From the NCBI GenBank assembly GCA_947382355.1, contig CANCYR010000033.1:1-35090 (forward strand): a DNA stretch of 35,090 nucleotides, written 5' to 3'. The notes beneath the pieces are model-generated. The model was not told the origin of the DNA, ran no database searches, and saw nothing but the letters and a program-made list of their open reading frames with translations. This stretch comes from an uncultured Lachnospiraceae bacterium (lineage in GTDB: Bacteria > Bacillota > Clostridia > Lachnospirales > Lachnospiraceae). Position numbers and translations under genes: made by a program. Shown here in pieces: positions 17,327 to 24,985 of the stretch (its first letter is position 1; every line of letters starts with the position of its first letter).

Positions 17327-18125
17327 AATGTTCCAGATAATCCTGAACAGATTGCCCGAAATTATCGGTAACGTCCGTATCTGCACCATGCTCTGTTAAT
17401 AATTTTGCCATGCTTTCATAATCACCGCCGCTGGATATGGATTTTGCCGCATAAATCAAAGGTGTTCTGCCGCAGTAATCCCTTGCATTAACATCAGCCC
17501 CTGCATCAATCAGAACCTTTGCGGATTCAATATCGCCTGTGTCCAATGCGCACATTAATGGTGTACTGCCACAGTAATCGCCCCATTCAAATCCATACTG
17601 GCTGCTTCCGCTGTGTTCAGGATGATTTTTTTCATGTATCCATGCCCTGTGGTTGATATCGGCTCCGTTTTTTATTAAAAATGAGACTGTTTTGGAATAG
17701 CTGGTGGAACAGGAACCCCTTCTGCAGAAATGCAGTAATAATGTTTCCTCTCCGTCAGGCACGGCTTCATTTGATACTGTGTTTGTATCAGGAATTCTTT
17801 CAGGAGAAGCCCCGTTATCTATTAATTTCTGCGCCTTTTCATATTTTTCATTTACTAAGCAGTAGAACAGATTTTTGTTTTGTTTAGCCTGTTGAAGGTT
17901 ATACTGGATGACCAGGTATGATACAAAAATTGTAAACGGCACCAGTACCACCAATCCGAGGGCTATCAATACCTTGGGGTAAATGCGTTTTTTTCCGTTG
18001 TACTCCGGCTTTTTATATCTCCTGTTCTGCAAAATACCGACAATCAGGAGAATAAATGCGCTGAACACTACAGCGCCCACCAGAATGATGAAAATAAAAG
18101 CAAATATCAGTGAAATGAAAGCCAT
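17310..18125 (-). CDS. Ankyrin-repeat membrane protein
   Basis: This 271-residue protein has two N-terminal membrane segments (about 4-31 and 50-72) joined by a basic loop, then a soluble domain. Ankyrin-type helices are visible at about 84-106 (KYEKAQKLIDNGAS), 142-155 (VSFLIKNGADIN), 185-220 (GSTPLMCALDTGDIESAKVL) and 219-270 (GRTPLIYAA, LLTEHGADTDV). Ankyrin repeats mediate protein-protein contacts; the partner is unknown. The ATG at 18125 follows AAGGGGGAAC. It is the last gene of the minus-strand operon, 25 nt after the DUF975 gene. Its last few codons overlap a fragment of duplicated DUF975 DNA, so the original C-terminus may have been replaced. Confidence 0.8.
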   Translation of the reverse strand: MAFISLIFAFIFIILVGAVVFSAFILLIVGILQNRRYKKPEYNGKKRIYPKVLIALGLVVLVPFTIFVSYLVIQYNLQQAKQNKNLFYCLVNEKYEKAQKLIDNGASPERIPDTNTVSNEAVPDGEETLLLHFCRRGSCSTSYSKTVSFLIKNGADINHRAWIHEKNHPEHSGSSQYGFEWGDYCGSTPLMCALDTGDIESAKVLIDAGADVNARDYCGRTPLIYAAKSISSGGDYESMAKLLTEHGADTDVTDNFGQSVQDYLEHFDYSK

Positions 18126-18150
18126 CTTTGTTCCCCCTTTTGTCCAAAAA

Positions 18151-18897
18151 TCAGGAAATTACTTCATCCTGAAAAACAACCTGCTGCCTGCGAATATCCT
18201 CATAAAATTCTGTCAATGTCATATTCATATAAGGCATTACCCAAAATAATCCGATATTAAAGCTTATAGTTCCTAAAATCAAAAGCCCCAGAAAGCTCAC
18301 CTGTAAATAAAAAAGACGAAGCCGGTTTCCCTTCATAAGCTGCTTGCTGCGTGCCAGCAGCTCGCCGGCAGTTTCTTCCGGCAAGTCTAACATCAGGTAA
18401 AACACCTGGGAATAAGTAAGCTGGAAATAAGTGGCGGCAATTAAATAAAAGGAACAGGTAATCCCGGCTAAAGGAGCCAGATAGTAATTCCTTGTGGCAT
18501 ATACGATGCATAAAGAAATAATGAAGGGGATGCCTGCAGCTGTAGTTTTCAAAGTAATAATCAGTCTTGCAAGAATTGCTTTATCCGCATTATTCTGAAA
18601 ACCATACCACATCTGGGAAAAACGAATCTCATGTCCCCGGGCTATATTTAAATAGATGCGGTTCTGGCCTAATATAAATGCGGCACTCAGAAGCGAAATA
18701 ATCAAATATGCTGCCAGATATACAGCAGAGCCTGCAGAAGATTTCAGATTCAGAGTTCTCTGAAGAAGCTGTAAGGGAAATCCCGCAGCCAGTACCATAG
18801 TAATATAGACAGGCACTACGGTTTTGTATTTACCGAAAAGTGCCTGCCTTGCAATGGCTTTTAAAAGTGTAGAAGGTTTTTTTGTGGCTGTTTCCAT
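18151..18897 (-). CDS. DUF975 family membrane protein
   Basis: This 248-residue integral membrane protein has about five or six hydrophobic segments. The C-terminal part (ELLARSKQLMKGNRLRLFYLQ, then ILGTISFNIGLFWVMPYMNMT, then EFYEDI) has the layout I associate with DUF975 proteins of Clostridia: a short amphipathic helix with MKGN, a membrane segment, then PY and FYE motifs. The function of that family is not established. The start ATG at 18897 is the natural one, 3 nt after the upstream gene's stop, which indicates translational coupling. A degraded copy of its 3' end lies at 17261-17326. Confidence 0.8.
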   Translation of the reverse strand: METATKKPSTLLKAIARQALFGKYKTVVPVYITMVLAAGFPLQLLQRTLNLKSSAGSAVYLAAYLIISLLSAAFILGQNRIYLNIARGHEIRFSQMWYGFQNNADKAILARLIITLKTTAAGIPFIISLCIVYATRNYYLAPLAGITCSFYLIAATYFQLTYSQVFYLMLDLPEETAGELLARSKQLMKGNRLRLFYLQVSFLGLLILGTISFNIGLFWVMPYMNMTLTEFYEDIRRQQVVFQDEVIS

Positions 18898-18900
18898 GTT

Positions 18901-19440
18901 TTAACCTGCCATATCAACATTCATGCCCAGATATTTTATCTTATCGGAGCCTTTTAAATCCTGCTGATATGGATTTTCCTCATTATAATATTTAATCTGT
19001 GTCCTTGTCTCACCGCCTGCCACATAGCTGCGTCCGCATTCAGGGCATACGGCTGTATGGATGCTGACAGATGCCTGCAGTACCTTGCCGTTATTCTGGG
19101 CGGCGTCCTTATAGGCATTGGAAACGTGCTCCTGCTCGTGGGCGCGGACAGCGCTGGCAGAAGCGGCGGGAGAAATATGGGCAGCTGATTTAAAGGAAAC
19201 CATTTCATCAGAGCCGTCCTGATACTTTCTGTTCTTACATGTCTGACATTCTTCCGGAGAAGATTTCCTGCCGGAAGCTTTCTTGCGGGAATTCCCGTCA
19301 ATGTCCGGCTTCTCATAACCATTCCTGTCAGAATTTCCGTTAATGTCCGGAGTCCCATAACCATTCCTGTCAGAAGAACCATAAATATCCTTCATGCCAT
19401 AACCATTTTCAAAATCATAGAGATTTGTTCCGATTGTCAT
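18901..19440 (-). CDS. HEQEH metallopeptidase-like protein with two Cys pairs
   Basis: This 179-residue soluble protein has no signal peptide. Residues 9-50 are three tandem 14-residue repeats (SDRNGYGTPDINGN type). A conserved core follows: Cys65-x-x-Cys68 in ECQTCKNRKYQDGS, AAHISP (87-91), HEQEHVSNAY with HEQEH at 101-105, Cys132-x-x-Cys135 in CPECGRSY, and QIKYYNEENPY. HExxH is the zinc-metallopeptidase signature, and the core resembles a small widespread Clostridia protein related to SprA-type putative metalloproteases. Proteolysis is inferred, not shown. The four cysteines could form a zinc ribbon. It follows the DUF4190-like gene by 15 nt and precedes the DUF975 gene by 3 nt. Confidence 0.75.
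   Translation of the reverse strand: MTIGTNLYDFENGYGMKDIYGSSDRNGYGTPDINGNSDRNGYEKPDIDGNSRKKASGRKSSPEECQTCKNRKYQDGSDEMVSFKSAAHISPAASASAVRAHEQEHVSNAYKDAAQNNGKVLQASVSIHTAVCPECGRSYVAGGETRTQIKYYNEENPYQQDLKGSDKIKYLGMNVDMAG
19291..19416 (-). repeat. Tandem 42-nt coding repeat, three units
   Basis: Three 42-base units encode residues 9-22, 23-36 and 37-50 of the HEQEH protein. Units two and three are the most alike (SDRNGY.xPDI.GN). Units of this kind can change copy number without shifting the frame. Confidence 0.75.
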
Positions 19441-19455
19441 AAAAATCCCACCTTT

Positions 19456-19845
19456 CTATCTTGGTTGAAGAGTGTTTGAATCAAAAGTCCCGTTTTGAAT
19501 ATCCTCAAGCATCTCATCAAAGCTTTCACCGTACATCTGCTCATATTGCTGATTCATAAGCTCCCGGTATTCCGGAACGTTGAATATAAGATAATAGACC
19601 ATGCCTATCATAAATACTATGCCGGCCATGCTTAAAAGGGAGGCTGAAATGCCGGCAATAGCGGAGCCGGACAGCTTCTCATTGCCCCGCCTTGACAGGA
19701 TGGCAAAAATAATGCTTAGTGCTCCGAATATAAAAGGGGTTATAATAAACATGGATGTAATAATTGCCAAAATGCCCAGAATCAACGAAGCTGTTACAAA
19801 TTTATTCTGTGGCTGCGGCTGATAGTTCATGTATTGATTATCCAT
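19456..19845 (-). CDS. Small two-helix membrane protein, DUF4190-like
   Basis: This 129-residue protein has a short polar N-terminus (NQYMNYQPQPQNK), two hydrophobic segments (about 16-50, with a Gly/Ile-rich ASLILGILAIITS start, and 62-88), and an acidic C-terminal tail. The pattern of a Pro/Gln-rich lead followed by GILAI and a second GSAIAGI-type helix resembles DUF4190 proteins of unknown function. The ATG at 19845 follows AAGGAG. It is the first gene of a four-gene minus-strand operon with gaps of 15, 3 and 25 nt. Confidence 0.7.
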   Translation of the reverse strand: MDNQYMNYQPQPQNKFVTASLILGILAIITSMFIITPFIFGALSIIFAILSRRGNEKLSGSAIAGISASLLSMAGIVFMIGMVYYLIFNVPEYRELMNQQYEQMYGESFDEMLEDIQNGTFDSNTLQPR

Positions 19846-19872
19846 AAGTAACTCCTTAAAAAGAATAGATAT

Positions 19873-19901
19873 ATTTTACCATATTTACAGCAAAAAAACA
19901 A
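19873..19901 (-). promoter_or_regulatory. Predicted promoter of the four-gene minus operon
   Basis: On the minus strand, TTGTTT (19896-19901) and TAAAAT (19873-19878) are spaced by 17 bp, about 28 nt before the first start codon. The -35 box overlaps the T-run of the preceding terminator. Confidence 0.45.
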
Positions 19902-19920
19902 CCTGCCCATGCCGGGCAGG
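19892..19920 (-). terminator. Rho-independent terminator after the lipoprotein gene
   Basis: CCTGCCC (19902-19908) and GGGCAGG (19914-19920) form a 7-bp GC-rich stem with a 5-nt loop. On the minus strand it is followed by TTGTTTTTTT. It lies 29 nt after the stop of the lipoprotein gene. Confidence 0.85.
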
Positions 19921-19948
19921 CTGTATGATTTTGTATATATTATGGATA

Positions 19949-20611
19949 TTACTGTCCGTTCTGATCTACCAGCAGGGAAACCATAGCTTCATAATCAGAA
20001 TCAGAAATTCCCCAAAGTCCGTCAGAGTTCTGGGATACGGTAATAGTGATTGTCTGTGGCTCACCGTATGTAGCAGATGCTACTCTTTCGGACAAAATGT
20101 CATAAACCAGCTGGAAAGAACGCTCATATATTTCCTCTTCGGAAGGTGCTTCACCGGTTTCCTGTGCCTGTGTCTGTAATTCCTCATAAAAAGCAGTGGA
20201 TTTTTCTTCTACTTCATCATCAAAGCCTTCATAAATCATAAGAGGCTCGATAGTCAAAGGAACTAAGAAAGTCTTTCCCTCTTTTTCGGCTTCGCCTACA
20301 GAATATTTTGTTTTTGCTAAAAGATCGATAAATAATTGCTTGTAGTTTTCCAACAATTCGTCTGAAATGGAAACAGCTTCAAATTCAGCTAAAAAGCTTT
20401 CAAGCACTTCATCATATTCAGCCTGAGCATCTTCAGGAGTGGATTTGGTCAATTCGATATATTTGTCAAATTCCGCCTTTGTTGCGGCATCCAATACAGC
20501 CTGAGTATAACCTGCCGCATCGAACTGAGCAAATAAACTGCATCCTGACAGAGACAATGTGGTTACAAGAGCTAACATAAGAGCTAGCAGTTTCTTACTA
20601 ATGTGTTTCAT
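19949..20611 (-). CDS. Putative lipoprotein, DUF5105-like
   Basis: This 220-residue secreted lipoprotein has a basic start (MKHISKK), a hydrophobic core and the lipobox LSGC with Cys24 as the lipidated residue. The mature part is acidic and helical (STPEDAQAEYDEVLESFLAEF), then has a beta-type end (TITITVSQNSDGLWGISD), a layout similar to DUF5105-type lipoproteins. No enzyme motif is visible. The ATG at 20611 follows AAGGAGAAAG. The longer open frame to 20662 would put extra residues before the signal peptide and is less likely. It has its own promoter and terminator and is thus probably monocistronic. Confidence 0.75.
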   Translation of the reverse strand: MKHISKKLLALMLALVTTLSLSGCSLFAQFDAAGYTQAVLDAATKAEFDKYIELTKSTPEDAQAEYDEVLESFLAEFEAVSISDELLENYKQLFIDLLAKTKYSVGEAEKEGKTFLVPLTIEPLMIYEGFDDEVEEKSTAFYEELQTQAQETGEAPSEEEIYERSFQLVYDILSERVASATYGEPQTITITVSQNSDGLWGISDSDYEAMVSLLVDQNGQ

Positions 20612-20652
20612 AATCTTTCTCCTTATAATATAAAATTTAAGACAACGTAAAG

Positions 20653-20681
20653 ATTCTAGCATATTTCATCTGATAAAGCAA
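20653..20681 (-). promoter_or_regulatory. Predicted promoter of the lipoprotein gene
   Basis: On the minus strand, TTGCTT (20676-20681) and TAGAAT (20653-20658) are separated by 17 bp, about 42 nt before the ATG. Confidence 0.5.
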
Positions 20682-20723
20682 TCATAATATTTGAAATACT
20701 GTAAAATACTGTTAATAATGCTG

Positions 20724-23081
20724 TCAAAAACGCATTGTCAGCTGAATCCGTTTCTTGGCAAGGTCCACGCTCATGACCTTTACCTCTACGATATCCCCCA
20801 CACTGACTGCCTCTAAAGGATGCTTAATAAACTTATCCGTAATCTGGGAAATATGAACCAGCCCGTCCTGATGAACGCCGATATCCACGAAAACACCAAA
20901 ATCAATTACATTTCTGACAGTGCCCTTTAATACCAGCCCGGGAGTCAAATCCTTCATATCAAGCACATCGCTTCTCAGGATTGGAGCAGGCATATCATCT
21001 CTTGGATCTCTTGCAGGCTTTTCCAGTTCCTTTAAAATATCGGTAAGAGTCAGCTCACCGATGCCAAGCTCCCCGGCAAGCTTCTTTTTATCCTTGACTT
21101 TTCGCTCAAGCCCTGAAATGCTGTCGCTGCCGGAATCTACGCTTGTTACCGTTCCACCGGCTTTCTTTTGTGAGCTGTCCTCCGGGGCTGACAGCTGAAT
21201 GCCGCCCATGGCTTCTGCCAGTGCCTTGCCCATTGCCGTATTAGTGTTGCGGATTACTACCTTGGGCTGTTTTTTCTTTTGAGGCTCTTTTACAGGCGCT
21301 TTTTTAGCAGAGGCTTTTTTTTCAGCCGCCTTTTTCTGCGCCGCTTTTACATCCTCCATGGTAAGCCCCAGCTTATCCAAAAGCTTCAGGGCAGCTTCAT
21401 AGGATTCAGGATGTACGCTGGTTGCATCCAGTGGATTATCCCCGTCCGGAATGCGCATAAAGCCGGCGCATTGTTCATAGGCCTTCGGGCCTAATTTGGC
21501 TACCTTTAAAAGCTGTCTGCGGTTGGTGAAGCGCCCGTTTGTTTCCCTGTAATCCACAATGTTTTTGGCAATTACCTTGCTGATGCCGGATATGTATTCT
21601 AACAGGGAAGCGCTGGCAGTATTTAAGTCAACTCCTACCTTATTTACGCTGTCCTCTACCACGCCGCTTAAGGCTTCACTTAATTTCTTCTGGTTCATGT
21701 CATGCTGATACTGTCCTACGCCAATGGATTTTGGATCAATTTTTACAAGCTCCGCAAGGGGGTCCTGTAAGCGTCTTGCAATGGACACTGCGCTTCTTTG
21801 TCCCACGTCAAAGTTTGGAAACTCTTCTGTTGCCAGCTTGGAGGCGGAGTAAACAGAAGCGCCGGCTTCATTTACAATAATATATTCCACCTTTGTGTCC
21901 AATTCTTTTAGTAAGTCCACGATAATCTGCTCAGACTCTCTGGAAGCAGTTCCGTTTCCTACCGAAATCAGTGAAACATTGTATTTTTTGATTAATCTCT
22001 TTAATTCTGCTTTGGATTCCTCCACCTTGTTTTGAGGAGCAGTGGGAAAAATAACCTTTGTATCCAGTACCTTTCCGGTGGCATCCACAACTGCCAGCTT
22101 ACAGCCGGTGCGGAAAGCCGGGTCCCAGCCAAGAACAGTGCGGCCTGCAATAGGAGGCTGCAATAAAAGCTGCTCCAGATTTTTGCCAAATACGGTAATG
22201 GCGCCGTCCTCTGCCTTTTCCGTCAGTTCATTGCGGATTTCCCGTTCTATGGCAGGGGCAATCAGACGGTTATAGCTGTCTTCAATAACATCCTTTAATA
22301 CAGGAGAAGTGACGGGATTTTCCTTTGTAATGACCTTCTTTTCCAGAAACATGAAAATACGTTCCACAGGAGCGGTTATTTTTACTGTTAGTATTTTTTC
22401 TTTTTCCCCCCGGTTCAATGCCAGGATTCTGTGGCCGGCAGCTTTTTTAACGGGTTCTTCATAGTCATAATACATTTCGTAAACGCTTTGTGCCTCTTTT
22501 TCTTTGGCACAGCTTGTAATCATGCCTTCATCAAAGGTAGCGTTGCGGATATAGATACGGTAATCCGCTTCATCGGAAATGGACTCTGCAATAATATCCT
22601 TTGCTCCGGCAATGGCATCCCCTACGGTTTTTACTTCCTTTTCTTCATTAATAAAGGGCATTGCCGCCTCTTCCAAAGAGGTGGTAAGCTCCTGGGCAAG
22701 AATAATCTGAGCCAGTGGCTCCAGCCCCTTTTCTTTTGCAACAGAAGCCCTTGTTTTTCTTTTCGGACGGTAAGGGCGGTATAAATCCTCTACTACCACC
22801 AGAGTTTCAGCAGCTATGATTTTTGCCCGCAGTTCCTCTGTCAATTTCCCCTGTTCCTCTATGCTGGAAAGGACAGTTTCCTTTTTTTCTTCCAGATTCC
22901 GAAGATAGTTCAGCCGTTCAAACAGATTACGAAGCGCTTCATCGTTTAATGCGCCTGTGGCTTCCTTTCTGTAGCGGGAAATAAAGGGAATGGTGTTTCC
23001 TTCATCTATAAGCTTTACGGCAGCTTCCACCTGCCATTTTTCCACATTTAATTCTTCTTTTAATTTCTGAATGATATCCAT
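20724..23081 (-). CDS. tex: Tex-family S1 RNA-binding protein
   Basis: Tex (YhgF) is a conserved cytoplasmic nucleic-acid-binding protein linked to transcription and RNA turnover. The 785-residue protein has the Tex N-terminal helices (GNTIPFISRYRKEATG at 28-43), the YqgF/RNase-H-like core (GWDPAFRTGCKLAVVD), helix-hairpin-helix segments (LNTASASLLEYISGI, then FTNRRQLLKVAKLGPKAYEQ) and a C-terminal S1 domain from about 715 (GVFVDIGVHQDGLVHIS). It is longer than usual because of a Lys/Ala-rich insertion at about 579-671, between the helix-hairpin-helix region and the KPARDPRDD segment. The ATG at 23081 follows AAGGAG. Confidence 0.95.
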   Translation of the reverse strand: MDIIQKLKEELNVEKWQVEAAVKLIDEGNTIPFISRYRKEATGALNDEALRNLFERLNYLRNLEEKKETVLSSIEEQGKLTEELRAKIIAAETLVVVEDLYRPYRPKRKTRASVAKEKGLEPLAQIILAQELTTSLEEAAMPFINEEKEVKTVGDAIAGAKDIIAESISDEADYRIYIRNATFDEGMITSCAKEKEAQSVYEMYYDYEEPVKKAAGHRILALNRGEKEKILTVKITAPVERIFMFLEKKVITKENPVTSPVLKDVIEDSYNRLIAPAIEREIRNELTEKAEDGAITVFGKNLEQLLLQPPIAGRTVLGWDPAFRTGCKLAVVDATGKVLDTKVIFPTAPQNKVEESKAELKRLIKKYNVSLISVGNGTASRESEQIIVDLLKELDTKVEYIIVNEAGASVYSASKLATEEFPNFDVGQRSAVSIARRLQDPLAELVKIDPKSIGVGQYQHDMNQKKLSEALSGVVEDSVNKVGVDLNTASASLLEYISGISKVIAKNIVDYRETNGRFTNRRQLLKVAKLGPKAYEQCAGFMRIPDGDNPLDATSVHPESYEAALKLLDKLGLTMEDVKAAQKKAAEKKASAKKAPVKEPQKKKQPKVVIRNTNTAMGKALAEAMGGIQLSAPEDSSQKKAGGTVTSVDSGSDSISGLERKVKDKKKLAGELGIGELTLTDILKELEKPARDPRDDMPAPILRSDVLDMKDLTPGLVLKGTVRNVIDFGVFVDIGVHQDGLVHISQITDKFIKHPLEAVSVGDIVEVKVMSVDLAKKRIQLTMRF

Positions 23082-23117
23082 AGTATTCTCCTTGCTTTTA
23101 TAATAGTAACGAGTTTT

Positions 23118-23145
23118 ATTATAGCAAATTCTGAAACAAGTTCAA
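23118..23145 (-). promoter_or_regulatory. Predicted promoter of tex
   Basis: On the minus strand, TTGAAC (23140-23145) and TATAAT (23118-23123) are spaced by 16 bp, 36 nt before the tex start codon. Confidence 0.6.
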
Positions 23146-23166
23146 TGAAAATTTCAAAATGGCAAG

Positions 23167-23195
23167 TTTACAATCCATTTTTACCGTATTATAAT
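23167..23195 (+). promoter_or_regulatory. Predicted promoter of the ABC exporter pair
   Basis: TTTACA (23167-23172) and a perfect TATAAT (23190-23195) are spaced by 17 bp, 50 nt before the first exporter gene. It diverges from the tex promoter, and the two -35 boxes are about 20 nt apart. Confidence 0.65.
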
Positions 23196-23245
23196 TAGGA
23201 ACGGAATTATTTGAGAAATAATAAACAGCAGTAAGGATTTAAAAA

Positions 23246-24982
23246 ATGAGAAAATTATTAGTGTATTTAAAAGGTTATAAAAAGGAAACTGTTCTGGCTC
23301 CGCTTTTCAAAATGCTGGAGGCTGCTTTTGAACTGCTGGTTCCGCTGGTAGTCGCCTCCATTATTGATGTGGGAATTGCAAATGGCCACAGGGGCTATAT
23401 TATCAGGATGTGCCTGCTTATGGTGGCATTGGGAGTGATTGGTCTGGTGTGTTCCATCACTGCCCAGTTTTATGCAGCAAAGGCAGCCGTGGGATTTGCC
23501 ACCGGGCTCAGGCACGGGCTGTTTGCCCATATACAGAGTCTTTCTTTTGCGGAAATTGACAAGATTGGCACTTCTACCATGATTACCAGAATGACCAGCG
23601 ACATCAATCAGGTCCAGTCAGGAGTCAATCTGGTCCTGCGATTATTTTTAAGGTCGCCCTTTATTGTTTTTGGTGCCATGATTATGGCATTTACGGTGGA
23701 TACTAAGGCGGCTCTTGTTTTTGTGTGTGCCATTCCTCTTTTGTCCATTGTGGTATTTGGCATAATGCTTATAAGCATTCCCCTTTATAAAAGGGTACAG
23801 GAGGCGTTAGATAAAGTTCTTCTGCTGACAAGGGAAAACCTGACGGGCATAAGGGTAATCAGGGCATTTGGAATGGAGGAAGAGGAAAAGGAACGGTTTG
23901 CCGAAAGCAACCTGTTTTTGCTGGACCTGCAAAAATATGTGGGGAAAATATCAGCCCTTATGAATCCGGTTACTTATGTGGTTATCAATAGCGCTGTCAT
24001 TGCCGTAATTTGGATTGGCGGAAGGCAGGTGTATGAAGGAGTTATTACCCAGGGGCAGGTAGTCGCATTGGTCAGCTATATGTCACAGATTCTTGTAGAG
24101 TTAATCAAGCTTGCCAATCTGATTATTACCGTGACAAAGGCAATTGCCTGCGGAAACCGTATACAGGCTGTGTTTGAAATAGAAAATTCTTTAGATGAAA
24201 TTCCAAAAAAGCAATGGGACGAAAAAACAGCCGGTTTCAAAATATCATTTGAAAATGTGGGACTGATCTATCCGGGAAATGCGGAGGAATCTTTAAAGGA
24301 TATTGATTTTTCAGTGAGCATAGGGGAAACGGTTGGCGTGATAGGAGGAACCGGTTCGGGGAAAACCTCTCTGGTGCATCTCATTCCGAGATTTTATGAC
24401 GCCACCAGAGGAAAGGTGATGATAGACGGCAGAGATGTGAAGGAATACCCTCTGAAAGAGCTTAGGAGCAAGATTGCAATCGTGCTGCAAAAAAGCGTGC
24501 TGTTTTCCGGAACCATCAGGGAAAATCTGCTTTGGGGCAAAGAAGATGCTAAAGAAGAGGAATTGTGGGAGGCATTGGAAATATCACAGTCTAAGGAGTT
24601 CGTGGAAAAGAAAGAAAAAGGGCTGGAAACTATAATAAGCCAGGGAGGGAAAAACCTGTCCGGCGGGCAGAGACAACGACTTGCCATTGCAAGGGCACTG
24701 GTGAAAAAGCCGGAAATCCTCATTATGGACGACAGCGCTTCAGCTCTGGATTTTGCAACGGATGCGGCTTTAAGGAAGGCGATTCGGGAAATGAAAAACC
24801 CTCCCGTTGTATTTATTGTGTCCCAAAGGGCGGCTTCCGTATTGCAGGCGGATAAAATCATTGTATTAGAGGATGGCGGGATTGCCGGCATGGGTACTCA
24901 TGAAAAGCTGCTGGAAAGCTGTGAAGTGTACCGGGAAATTTATTTCTCACAGACGGCAAAAACCAGTGGAAAGGAGGACTGA
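23246..24982 (+). CDS. ABC exporter half-transporter, degenerate-site subunit
   Basis: This 578-residue fusion has an N-terminal six-helix type-I exporter membrane domain and a C-terminal ATPase. The ATPase has Walker A GGTGSGKT (about 367-374), a canonical signature LSGGQRQR (about 471) and Walker B LIMDDSASALD, in which the catalytic Glu is Asp (near 494-495). The switch His is replaced (FIVSQRAA rather than AHR). These substitutions are known from one partner of heterodimeric exporters such as TM287/288, BmrCD and LmrCD, so it should pair with the next gene, 3 nt away. Cargo cannot be read from the sequence; drugs, lipids or peptides are all possible. The start ATG follows AGTAAGGATT, a modest ribosome binding site. 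Confidence 0.92.
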   Translation: MRKLLVYLKGYKKETVLAPLFKMLEAAFELLVPLVVASIIDVGIANGHRGYIIRMCLLMVALGVIGLVCSITAQFYAAKAAVGFATGLRHGLFAHIQSLSFAEIDKIGTSTMITRMTSDINQVQSGVNLVLRLFLRSPFIVFGAMIMAFTVDTKAALVFVCAIPLLSIVVFGIMLISIPLYKRVQEALDKVLLLTRENLTGIRVIRAFGMEEEEKERFAESNLFLLDLQKYVGKISALMNPVTYVVINSAVIAVIWIGGRQVYEGVITQGQVVALVSYMSQILVELIKLANLIITVTKAIACGNRIQAVFEIENSLDEIPKKQWDEKTAGFKISFENVGLIYPGNAEESLKDIDFSVSIGETVGVIGGTGSGKTSLVHLIPRFYDATRGKVMIDGRDVKEYPLKELRSKIAIVLQKSVLFSGTIRENLLWGKEDAKEEELWEALEISQSKEFVEKKEKGLETIISQGGKNLSGGQRQRLAIARALVKKPEILIMDDSASALDFATDAALRKAIREMKNPPVVFIVSQRAASVLQADKIIVLEDGGIAGMGTHEKLLESCEVYREIYFSQTAKTSGKED

Positions 24983-24985
24983 TAA

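Noticed and set aside
20722-20727. Perfect minus-strand TTGACA as a promoter for the lipoprotein
   Set aside because: It overlaps the tex stop codon and lacks a good -10 at 16-18 bp. The TTGCTT-17-TAGAAT pair nearer the gene fits better.
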